This document shows positions 14,690 to 21,368 of a DNA stretch of 21,368 nucleotides, piece after piece (the first letter of the stretch is position 1; every line of letters begins with the position of its first letter). The translations under genes and the position numbers were made by a program. Source of the stretch: JBDKJS01 sp039806065 (GTDB lineage: Bacteria; Bacteroidota; Bacteroidia; AKYH767-A; 2013-40CM-41-45). The DNA is taken from the NCBI GenBank assembly GCA_039806065.1, contig JBDKJS010000091.1:1-21368 (forward strand). The letters run 5' to 3'. The notes beneath the pieces were generated by a model. The model searched no databases, was not told the DNA's origin, and saw only the letters and a program-made list of their open reading frames with translations.

Positions 14690-14721
14690 CTAAATTAATA
14701 ATAATTTAATAACAGAATCAA
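14690..14721 (-). promoter_or_regulatory. Candidate accA promoter
   Basis: On the minus strand TTG (14721-14719), a 21-base spacer and TAATTTAG (14697-14690) resemble the Bacteroidetes promoter, with one mismatch in the -7 box. It would leave a leader of roughly 20 bases. The rest of the 139-base gap 14666-14804 shows no strong hairpin, so the adhesin gene upstream has no obvious intrinsic terminator. Confidence 0.3.
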
Positions 14722-14804
14722 GGTGTTTTTATTTGCAAAATAATGCAGTAGTAATCAGTTAAATAATTTAGCGAACCTAAACAAATAAGTAAATAACTTT
14801 TGTA

Positions 14805-17800
14805 CTATTTACGCATATCCACATAAACCCCTTTTTTGAATTCGCCAGATTGGAACAAGACAAAATAGGTTGCATCTGGCAAGGGTTCATTGGAATCATT
14901 TTGACCTACCCAATCAGTGTTTTTATAATTTTGAGTTTGATAGACTAGATTGCCCCATCTATTAAACACTTTAAATGTATTAGTTGGGTACAAATATAAT
15001 CCTCGAATATAATATCCATCATTGCTTCCATCGCCATTAGGCGTAAATCCAGTGGGCATATCAAATTCGGTTTCACAATCAGTTTGGTTATCTATTCTTA
15101 CCAAAACGCTATCACTATTGCTACATAGGCCTTCTGTAATGGTATAGAGCAAGGTTTGGAAGCCAACAGCTGAACTCAAAATGGCATTCGGTGAAGTGGG
15201 GTTGGTAAGCACACCACCTCCACCCAGCAGGGTCCATAAACTGCTACCATTAAGTGGGGTGTTGCCCGAAAGCTGATAGGTTCCATTGACATAACAGGTA
15301 TCTACATCATTACCTGCAGCCACTGCAATAGGTTGTGGATTTGCCAAAGTAACATTTACGCTTGTACTGCAATTGGCGGCTGTTTGATCTGTGATGGTGA
15401 TGATATAATTACCTGGTCCCACATTAATGGCACTGTCCACTGTACTCACATTGGGCAACCAGGAGAAGAAATAGTTTCCACTACCACCTGTTACCTGCAA
15501 TTGAATGCTGCCGTCATTGCCATTATTACAGGTTATGTTATCTACTACCGAGTTTGCCACTACATCGTCTGGCGATAGTATGCTATCACTGGCTGTAGCG
15601 ATACAGCCAAGTGAATCAGTAATTGTAACGGTATATAAATTTGATGGTTGGTTGCCGAGGCCACTCAATGTGTCGTTTACACCGGTGCTCCATTGGTAAT
15701 GATATGGAGCTGAACCACCGATAACACTCACATTGATGCTCCCAGTGTTTGCTCCGTTACATCCTGCATTGGTGCTATTAAATGTAATGGTGAAAGAATC
15801 TGGTTGGGTAATATTTATTGCTAATGAATTGGTGCAACCACTTGCAGTGTCCGTGACCACTATATTGTACAGCCCTGATGTTAGGCTGCTCGCAGCATTG
15901 CTGGATGAAATATTTGGCAACCAAGCGTAAGTATAAAATCCTTGGCCTGCTGTAGGAGTAAGAGAAATGCTCCCATTACTAAAACCGAAACAGTTATTAT
16001 TGACAATGGTACTATTCACGGGTAGGTTGTTATTAGTACTAATGGTGATAGCTGCTGTAGCGGTGCAATTATTTTGGTCGGTTACGATCACACTATAACT
16101 TCCTCCTAAAATATTTCCGAGCGTGTTAAGTGTATCATTTGGCCCTGTGTTCCAAAGGTACTGATAAGGTGAAGTACCTCCTTGGATGATATTGGCACTG
16201 ATGGTTACTGGAACATTGCCTGAACAATCAAACGATGGTGCAGTAGCACTTACTTGCAATGGCAAAGGATTATTGATGGTGACACTATCTGTTATACTAC
16301 ATCCATTGGAATCAAGCACGGTAACGAGGTAGGTTCCAGCGCTTAGATTTATTGCTGTGTCATTGAATTGAACCGGAACAGTGTTCCATGTGTACTGCAG
16401 GGTTCCCACTGCTCCACTCACATTGATCCATGCAGCGCCATTACTCCCTCCAAAACAATCTGGATCAGAAATGCTGTTAATTGTTGAATTTAAATTATTA
16501 GGCAATTTATTAATTTGAATAGAAAGCGTTCCACTACATCCATTTGTATCAATAATAGTTACAGTATATAGTCCACTATCAAGATTGGTTGCTGTGGAAG
16601 CATTGCCACCATAAGGAGACCAAGCATAAGTATATCCTGGGGTTCCGCCTATTCCTATTATGGAGGCTTGCCCGCTGCTATCACCCAAGCATTGGACATC
16701 TGTGGCTGCCTGCAACAATCCATTTACGCTGTCTGGTTGGTTGATGTTAATAGACACGTTAAAAGTACAACCGCTAGAGTCTTCGATGAGACAAGCATAA
16801 TTGCCAGCTGCAAGATTTAAAGCTGTATTTGAACTGCTCACATTGGGTGACCATGTATAAGTAGGAGGACCATTGGAACCAGCAAGATTGATAACTGCAC
16901 TTCCATTGGTATCTCCATTACACAACGGACTATTTACACTTACTGATGCACTAAGTGTACTGGTGCTTGGCACATTCACAGTAGTATCAAAATTACAACC
17001 ATTGCCATCTACAATACTGATGGTATAAATGCCTGCTCCCAAGCCGGTGGCTATTGAATCTGATCCTCCGGTTGGTGCCCATGTATAAGTATAAGTACCC
17101 GAGCCACCGGAAGGGGTAACTATAGCCGATCCATTATTAATGGCACAATCAGAAGAATCACTTTGTAGCACTGCGGTTATTATTGGAGGGTCTATAATGG
17201 TGACAGTATCTGATGCGGCACAGCCGTTAGTATCTGTTACGTTGACTATGTAAGTTCCAATGCCAAGGCCGCTTACATTAGGTGTGTTAAAATTTCCTGG
17301 TGTCCATGTGTAATCAAAAGCTGCATTTCCTCCACCAACCAATGCACTAATGCTACCTGAATTTTGTCCAACACATAGTGGTGAAATACTTGAGGCATTT
17401 ACTGTGAATAAGGCTGGCTCACTAAGAGTGATGCTGCTATTATCAGTACATCCTAATGAGTCAGTGACTGTTAATGTGTAGGTGCCAGCACTTAGATTGG
17501 CAATACTTAATGTAGTATCATTGTTAGGAATCCAGAGGTATGAATTTCCTCCGTTACCTCCATTTACTGTGGCACTGATACTCCCATCACTCAATCCGAA
17601 ACAAGAAACATTATCACCGCCAGGGTAAAGACTGGCATTAATGGTAAAGTTAAAAGGTGGTGGAGCAATAATATTTGCATTGGCACTGGCTACACATCCT
17701 AAAGAATCTGTAACAGTCACAGTATAGTTTCCTCCAGTCAGATTGATTGCAGTATCATTCATTTGAACTGGTGCTGAATTCCAACTGTAATTGATGAACC

Positions 17801-19538
17801 CTGTTCCGCCAGTGGCAATAGCTATCAATTGCCCATCAGCACTATTGCTGCATTGGACAGTGTCATTACCTATTATACTCACCAACAGCGGTGCAGTAGG
17901 TTCACTTATGGTAATTGAATCGGTGCGTGAACATCCATTGCTATCAGTTAAAGTGAGTATATAAGTACCAGCAGCTAAATTTGAAATTGTATTGATGGTG
18001 TCATTCGGGCTTGTGCTCCATAAATAACGGATACTCCCAGTTCCGCCACTTACATTGGCTATGATTGTTCCAGTGCTGTCACCAGTGCAAGGCACATTGG
18101 TTACATTAAAAGAAACTACTATTGGGTCAGGATTATTGACTGAAACAGTTCTATTGGCAACACACCCTCGATCTAGATCCGTAACGGTAACAGTATAGTT
18201 TCCTGAAGGTAAATTAGAAAGGGTGTCATTATTGATATTTCCGGGATTCCAAACATAATCATAATTACCTCCAAAGATGGGTGCTGCTATTGCTATTCCA
18301 GAAGTATCGCCATTGCAAAGTGGATTGGTAACAGTGATATCAAAATAAGGGGTAGGAACAAAAATATTGTAACTGTAGGTTTGAAAGCCATTGTTGGGGC
18401 AAGCATTGTCTCTTACTGTAACGGTAAAAGTTTGAGGATTTAAAGATATATTACTGTCAGCGGGCGTCCAACAAAAGGTACCCACTGGAAAAGGAGTTCC
18501 GGTAACGTTAAATGTAGCACCTGGAATGGCATTGTTCCACACCATCGTTACGGTATCGCCTGCATTGATGTCGCCACTAAATATATCAAAGCAAATAGTT
18601 TGGTTGGCACAAATGGTGGTATCTCTAACTGTAGTATTATTGATGCCGCTGGCCGTGGGCAAATCATTGATACAATTTCTAACATAAACTTCCATATCGC
18701 GTGTTACGGAACCCGCTAAAACACCATCTCTATATTGTTGAATTAAAACAGCTACGATACCTACTTGTTGAATTGTAGGAGCCATAAAAATGTCGCCTGT
18801 AATTGGATCAATAGCCACAGGAGGGGTGCTACTTAATGGATTGCTGCCATTGAACGGTGCCAGGTAAGGTACAGGCGTAGTGCTATTAGCAAGTGCATCC
18901 ACTAGAGTGTACACTAAACTATCGCCATCAGGATCAACTACTCCATGGTTATAGGTGAAATTTTGACCCACACATAAAAATGTGATAGGTATATTGCTGA
19001 AAACTGGAGAAGAGTTGCATGGAAATTGCAAATTGTTTAGCGTAGCTTCCACATATATGGCACTATTGCTAACAGCACCACCGCATCCAGGGGGAATGTT
19101 AATAGTGGTAATGTCACAATTTCTGCAACATGGATTCCAACTAAACACCCAATCGCTACAAGCTCCAGGCAGGGTAATATCTTTGGCATAAACGTATTTT
19201 TGAATTCCGGGGTTTAAGCTTGCAGGATTGGTACACTTGGTAACGGAGGATGCACATGGAAAAGTAATTTCTTGACCAGTAGGTGGAACCTGTTCTATGG
19301 TATCAGTAAAAAAGAATCCACAACTAGCTGATGAAAAGGCTATGCCATACCCTGGCGATACTTGAGATCCAGCACAATCACGATATACGGTTAGTTCAAT
19401 TCTGTAAGTAAGTCCACCAAGGCAAGTATAGGTTAAATCGGCTCCGGCAAAGTGTGTAGCCCTTGCACTATTGCCAAATGCTACTAATAAAAATAGTAGG
19501 CCAAAAACTCTAAATGTCAAGTAGGGATTTTTTTTCAT
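14805..19538 (-). CDS. Large SprB-repeat adhesin with type IX secretion C-terminal domain
   Basis: The product is 1577 residues. A signal peptide occupies 1-27 (MKKNPYLTFR, hydrophobic core, cleavage near NSARA/THF). A Cys-rich N-terminal domain covers about 28-395, beginning THFAGADLTYTCLGG and including DPDGDSLVYTL (202-212). Thirteen SprB-like repeats of 75-82 residues cover 399-1403. A linker domain covers 1404-1483. The C-terminal domain is of the gliding-motility-associated type B class (T9SS), with MPTGFTPNGDGSNDGYYI and FKVFNRWGNLVYQ, ending KKGVYVDMRK. It is predicted to cross the inner membrane by Sec and the outer membrane by the type IX secretion system, then be displayed or released at the surface. 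The repeats resemble those of the Flavobacterium johnsoniae gliding adhesin SprB but are far fewer. Adhesion or gliding is inferred from family. No PorP/SprF-like gene, often found beside such proteins, is adjacent. No convincing promoter was found. Confidence 0.93.
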   Translation of the reverse strand: MKKNPYLTFRVFGLLFLLVAFGNSARATHFAGADLTYTCLGGLTYRIELTVYRDCAGSQVSPGYGIAFSSASCGFFFTDTIEQVPPTGQEITFPCASSVTKCTNPASLNPGIQKYVYAKDITLPGACSDWVFSWNPCCRNCDITTINIPPGCGGAVSNSAIYVEATLNNLQFPCNSSPVFSNIPITFLCVGQNFTYNHGVVDPDGDSLVYTLVDALANSTTPVPYLAPFNGSNPLSSTPPVAIDPITGDIFMAPTIQQVGIVAVLIQQYRDGVLAGSVTRDMEVYVRNCINDLPTASGINNTTVRDTTICANQTICFDIFSGDINAGDTVTMVWNNAIPGATFNVTGTPFPVGTFCWTPADSNISLNPQTFTVTVRDNACPNNGFQTYSYNIFVPTPYFDITVTNPLCNGDTSGIAIAAPIFGGNYDYVWNPGNINNDTLSNLPSGNYTVTVTDLDRGCVANRTVSVNNPDPIVVSFNVTNVPCTGDSTGTIIANVSGGTGSIRYLWSTSPNDTINTISNLAAGTYILTLTDSNGCSRTDSITISEPTAPLLVSIIGNDTVQCSNSADGQLIAIATGGTGFINYSWNSAPVQMNDTAINLTGGNYTVTVTDSLGCVASANANIIAPPPFNFTINASLYPGGDNVSCFGLSDGSISATVNGGNGGNSYLWIPNNDTTLSIANLSAGTYTLTVTDSLGCTDNSSITLSEPALFTVNASSISPLCVGQNSGSISALVGGGNAAFDYTWTPGNFNTPNVSGLGIGTYIVNVTDTNGCAASDTVTIIDPPIITAVLQSDSSDCAINNGSAIVTPSGGSGTYTYTWAPTGGSDSIATGLGAGIYTISIVDGNGCNFDTTVNVPSTSTLSASVSVNSPLCNGDTNGSAVINLAGSNGPPTYTWSPNVSSSNTALNLAAGNYACLIEDSSGCTFNVSININQPDSVNGLLQAATDVQCLGDSSGQASIIGIGGTPGYTYAWSPYGGNASTATNLDSGLYTVTIIDTNGCSGTLSIQINKLPNNLNSTINSISDPDCFGGSNGAAWINVSGAVGTLQYTWNTVPVQFNDTAINLSAGTYLVTVLDSNGCSITDSVTINNPLPLQVSATAPSFDCSGNVPVTISANIIQGGTSPYQYLWNTGPNDTLNTLGNILGGSYSVIVTDQNNCTATAAITISTNNNLPVNSTIVNNNCFGFSNGSISLTPTAGQGFYTYAWLPNISSSNAASSLTSGLYNIVVTDTASGCTNSLAINITQPDSFTITFNSTNAGCNGANTGSINVSVIGGSAPYHYQWSTGVNDTLSGLGNQPSNLYTVTITDSLGCIATASDSILSPDDVVANSVVDNITCNNGNDGSIQLQVTGGSGNYFFSWLPNVSTVDSAINVGPGNYIITITDQTAANCSTSVNVTLANPQPIAVAAGNDVDTCYVNGTYQLSGNTPLNGSSLWTLLGGGGVLTNPTSPNAILSSAVGFQTLLYTITEGLCSNSDSVLVRIDNQTDCETEFDMPTGFTPNGDGSNDGYYIRGLYLYPTNTFKVFNRWGNLVYQTQNYKNTDWVGQNDSNEPLPDATYFVLFQSGEFKKGVYVDMRK
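15330..18344 (-). repeat. Thirteen tandem SprB-like protein repeats
   Basis: The coding region for residues 399-1403 of the adhesin consists of 13 diverged units of 225-246 bases. Each unit has the pattern: beta strand, a Cys near position 10-18 (often CxGxxxG), a GG turn, YxWxP or YxWS, NLxxGxYTVTVTD, and a second Cys (usually N/L/S-GC) followed by a strand ending in P. All 13 keep both Cys residues, so one disulfide per unit is plausible. Unit 7 has one extra Cys. Units have diverged at the DNA level. Confidence 0.9.
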
Positions 19539-19623
19539 TGCTGTATAGATAGATACTTTCCAAAAATGCGAAAATATATTCCCTTTTCACCTTAAGCAGT
19601 AGTCTAATTATACAGCCCTTTAT

Positions 19624-19675
19624 CAACATTTTATTAACTAAAAAAGGGGCATAGGCCCTAATGTTAATGATGTTG
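19624..19675 (-). terminator. Terminator of the Spy-like gene with extended flanking arms
   Basis: On the minus strand, two bases after the stop region, AGGG pairs with CCCT around a short GC-rich centre, followed by a 6-base T-run. Outside it ATTAAC (19633-19638) pairs with GTTAAT (19663-19668), and CAACAT (19624-19629) with ATGTTG (19670-19675), giving a long nested hairpin. The T-run serves minus-strand transcription only. It separates the Spy-like gene from the adhesin. Confidence 0.65.
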
Positions 19676-19677
19676 CA

Positions 19678-20022
19678 TCACTTTGTGTGACGTTTGCTTT
19701 TTACCCTCTCCTTTCGCTGTGCTTGCTGCGTTTTATATTTAGTGTACTGTTCAGCGGTGAGTATTTGTTGAATGCTAGCGTCCTTTTTTTTATTCCATGT
19801 AGCCCTTGCTTCACGATTGGAATTTAACTCATCTGGTCGCGTTAGCAGCAATTCATACACTTGTTGTGTTTGCTCCTTGCTTAACCCTAAACTTTCTTGC
19901 ATTTTTACCGAAGCCTTTTGTGCCTTTTCTTCATTAGTAAGTTTTTGCCTAGCATCTGTTGATTGTGCACCTACCAAGCTAATCGTTGCAATCGCAACGA
20001 TCGTTAAAATTAATTTTCTCAT
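19678..20022 (-). CDS. Small Spy/CpxP-like secreted helical protein
   Basis: The product is 114 residues from the ATG at 20022. The open frame reaches 20058, but this Met starts a good signal peptide (MRKLILTIVAIATISLVGAQ). The mature part of about 94 residues is highly charged and helical: EEKAQKASVKMQESLGLSKEQ, then QQVYELLLTR and QQILTAEQYTKYKTQQAQRK, with a basic tail. The LGLSxEQ and ILTxEQ spacing resembles the LTxxQ-type motifs of Spy/CpxP, periplasmic chaperones or stress sensors. Many Bacteroidetes encode small relatives of this kind. The role is inferred and the similarity is weak. It lies between a terminator and a palindrome-bearing 5' region and is probably a single-gene unit. 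Confidence 0.65.
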   Translation of the reverse strand: MRKLILTIVAIATISLVGAQSTDARQKLTNEEKAQKASVKMQESLGLSKEQTQQVYELLLTRPDELNSNREARATWNKKKDASIQQILTAEQYTKYKTQQAQRKERVKSKRHTK

Positions 20023-20043
20023 CGTTTCTATTTTTTGATTGAA

Positions 20044-20060
20044 GCATGAAAAAATCATGC
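20044..20060 (-). promoter_or_regulatory. Perfect hairpin upstream of the Spy-like gene
   Basis: GCATGA-AAAAA-TCATGC forms a perfect 6-bp stem with a 5-base loop, 21 bases before the ATG at 20022. TAAATCTG, a one-mismatch -7 box, lies just upstream on the minus strand, which would put the hairpin at the start of the leader. It could be an operator, an RNA-stabilising 5' hairpin, or the end of the methyltransferase transcript, although no T-run follows. Confidence 0.35.
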
Positions 20061-20121
20061 CAGATTTATTTTATATACTTTTTATTTCAGACATTGAAAA
20101 AATAAAAGGTTTAATGGAGTG

Positions 20122-20766
20122 CTATCTTTTTTTGCAAATCATAAGTCCATCTCTTATTGGCAACATTAAATTTAACACTCTTTCATCTTCCAAAATTTCC
20201 TTGTTCAACTTAAACATATTGTAGGTGTCTTTATCCATCTGCTGTGGTGCTTCAAGTATTTTTCCACCCCACAACACATTGTCAAATATAATGAAACCGC
20301 CAGTGCGCACTTTGGGTAATATGAGCTCGTAGTAATTTTTGTAATTTATTTTATCTGCATCGATAAATACCAGATCGAATGTTTCTTTTAATTGAGGGAT
20401 GATGTCTAGCGCATTTCCAAAAAGTAAATTTACCCGATTATTCCATCCTAGCTGGGATATGTGGCTTTGGGCTAGTTCTTTTAGTTCATCATTAATTTCA
20501 ATGGTTGTAATTGTTCCACCTTCTTGTAATCCTTCGGCTAAGCAGATGGACGCATAACCTGTGAAGGTGCCAATTTCTAGAATTTTTTTTGGCCCTATCA
20601 TGTTACTAAAAAAGCTCAATACACGCCCTTGATAGCTGCCGCTGATCATATGAGGCATGAGTACTTTTTTATAAGTTTCTATTTCTAAATTTTCGAGTAC
20701 GTAATTGGGTGGTGTGGTGTGCGCCTCACAATAATTTTGAATAGTCGAATTGATCAGTTGTTGCAT
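20122..20766 (-). CDS. SAM-dependent O-methyltransferase, family 3
   Basis: The product is 214 residues, the usual size for the cation-dependent O-methyltransferase family 3 (catechol/caffeoyl-CoA type, bacterial YrrM-like). It transfers a methyl group from S-adenosylmethionine to a hydroxyl on a small molecule or modified nucleoside. Seen are motif I ILEIGTFTGYAS (62-73), the acidic residue ending the second strand (TIEIN, Glu90), FIDADKINY (134-142) with metal-ligand Asp135/Asp137, and FDNVLWGGKI (161-170) with Asp162-Asn163. No signal peptide, so cytoplasmic. The start at 20766 follows a terminator by 5 bases. An ATG five bases upstream is out of frame. The substrate cannot be told. Expression must come from read-through or a promoter overlapping the terminator. 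Confidence 0.92.
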   Translation of the reverse strand: MQQLINSTIQNYCEAHTTPPNYVLENLEIETYKKVLMPHMISGSYQGRVLSFFSNMIGPKKILEIGTFTGYASICLAEGLQEGGTITTIEINDELKELAQSHISQLGWNNRVNLLFGNALDIIPQLKETFDLVFIDADKINYKNYYELILPKVRTGGFIIFDNVLWGGKILEAPQQMDKDTYNMFKLNKEILEDERVLNLMLPIRDGLMICKKR

Positions 20767-20771
20767 CTCAT

Positions 20772-20800
20772 AAAAAAACCCAACCGAAAAAGGTTAGGTT
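20772..20800 (-). terminator. Intrinsic terminator of the Omp28-like gene
   Basis: On the minus strand AACCTAACC pairs with GGTTGGGTT (9 bp including one G-U, loop of 6) and runs directly into a 7-base T-run. Read as plus-strand RNA the central pair becomes a C-A mismatch, so the hairpin is clearly built for minus-strand transcription. It ends 5 bases before the methyltransferase ATG. A second T-rich stretch (20803-20821) could allow weak plus-strand termination. Confidence 0.85.
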
Positions 20801-20822
20801 CCATTTTTAAATATTTTTTTTA

Positions 20823-21368
20823 TTAATCCCAGTCTTGTAGTCCGCCTATGCGCACTGCTTGAACATTTTCAATTCTATGTCCGAGTGCAGATGGAGTGTA
20901 TTTATCTACAAAAGCTATAACTTCTAACTTACTTTGTGGAAGTCCTGTAAGGTCTATTGAATAGTTTACTACATGAGTTTTACCAGCCTGCATGGCCGCT
21001 TGTGGAAGTGCATACCCTGCAGGAACCGGAGTTGCCACTTTTACCAAAACGTGTTTATGCTTAAAGAAATTAATAGTAGGTGGTAAATTGAAAAATGGCG
21101 AAGATGAATCAGGATCGCTGCCGGTAGCACTGAAGTAATTATTTTGGTCGTAAAGCGATGAACTGTCTTGAACATAATCTTGAACCACATAAACATGTAA
21201 TGAATAAGCACCTGCCATAGCTTGCGCAAAACCTACATGAACTGCTAGATCAAGTGTATTGCCATTTACTGTTCGAGCATCAAGTGCCATACCGCATTTA
21301 GGTTGAGTACTTAGCCTGCTTATTACTTTGCCTTTCCATTGGTTGGGTGCTAAATCGCTTCCTTGAAT
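20823..21368 (-). CDS. Omp28-related outer-membrane/surface protein, 5' part missing
   Basis: The frame is open to the last base of the window, and the visible part is 181 residues up to the TAA at 20823-20825. A Met at 21290 lies within the frame, but the 26 codons before it (including LAPNQWKGKVISRLS) read as continuous protein, so the true start is outside. Visible features are an Ig-like segment (MALDARTVNGNTLDLAVHVGF), SLHVYVVQDYVQ, a Ser/Asp-rich loop, INFFKHKHVLVKVATPVP and a C-terminal strand LEVIAFVDKYTPS ending NVQAVRIGGLQDWD. This order resembles the C-terminal half of Omp28-related proteins of Bacteroidetes, which often carry an N-terminal thioredoxin-like part. The match is by recollection of pattern, so moderate. 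No sorting domain is seen at the C-terminus. Transcription ends at the terminator that follows. Confidence 0.6.
   Translation of the reverse strand: MQGSDLAPNQWKGKVISRLSTQPKCGMALDARTVNGNTLDLAVHVGFAQAMAGAYSLHVYVVQDYVQDSSSLYDQNNYFSATGSDPDSSSPFFNLPPTINFFKHKHVLVKVATPVPAGYALPQAAMQAGKTHVVNYSIDLTGLPQSKLEVIAFVDKYTPSALGHRIENVQAVRIGGLQDWD

Noticed and set aside
15330..18344. Repeat array considered as a CRISPR-like or DNA-level satellite
   Set aside because: Units are about 230 bases, diverged, in frame and coding. They are protein repeats of the adhesin.
20823..21290. Met at 21290 as the start of the Omp28-like protein
   Set aside because: The frame stays open to the window edge with protein-like sequence before this Met, and there is no signal peptide at it.

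Overview
This is a chromosomal window from a member of the Bacteroidetes (Bacteroidota). The DNA is AT-rich. The evidence is a secreted adhesin with SprB-type repeats and a type IX secretion type B C-terminal domain, a GWxTD-domain protein, an Omp28-like protein, a DUF5723-like barrel, and several TAnnTTTG promoter boxes of the kind used by the Bacteroidetes primary sigma factor. No tRNA, rRNA, CRISPR array, insertion sequence or phage gene was seen. No gap between genes exceeds about 140 bases. The gene neighbourhood looks like core chromosome.

Left part (1-6885), mostly plus strand. It opens inside rarA (replication-associated AAA+ ATPase), cut by the window edge. A minus-strand gene for a small PD-(D/E)XK-like nuclease overlaps the end of rarA tail to tail. 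A secreted GWxTD-domain protein, a family 2 glycosyltransferase and a cytosolic TPR hybrid histidine kinase with its own receiver and HPt domains follow. The kinase gene ends in a second tail-to-tail overlap.

Middle part (6879-14665), minus strand, read right to left. accA (fatty-acid synthesis) is followed by a five-gene envelope-folding cluster. The order is a 650-residue two-domain parvulin PPIase, a SurA-like lipoprotein without a PPIase domain, a SurA-type PPIase, a MoxR-family AAA+ ATPase and a DUF5723-like outer-membrane barrel. A good promoter precedes the first gene, with a perfect inverted repeat over its -33 box. An intrinsic terminator sits between the first and second genes, and its T-run touches the second gene's start codon. 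The first gene may therefore be made in excess of the rest. I infer that the cluster serves periplasmic folding and outer-membrane protein assembly.

Right part (14805-21368), minus strand. It holds a 1577-residue modular adhesin with 13 SprB-like repeats, a small Spy/CpxP-like secreted protein, a SAM-dependent O-methyltransferase, and the 3' part of an Omp28-like outer-membrane or surface protein that continues beyond the window. Clear terminators follow the Spy-like gene and the Omp28-like gene.

No wholly new system could be demonstrated. The strongest leads are the PPIase/lipoprotein/SurA/MoxR/barrel cluster with its built-in terminator, the two terminators that abut start codons, the uncharacterised nuclease facing rarA, and the self-contained TPR phosphorelay kinase. 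All calls rest on reading motifs in the sequence. No database search was made.
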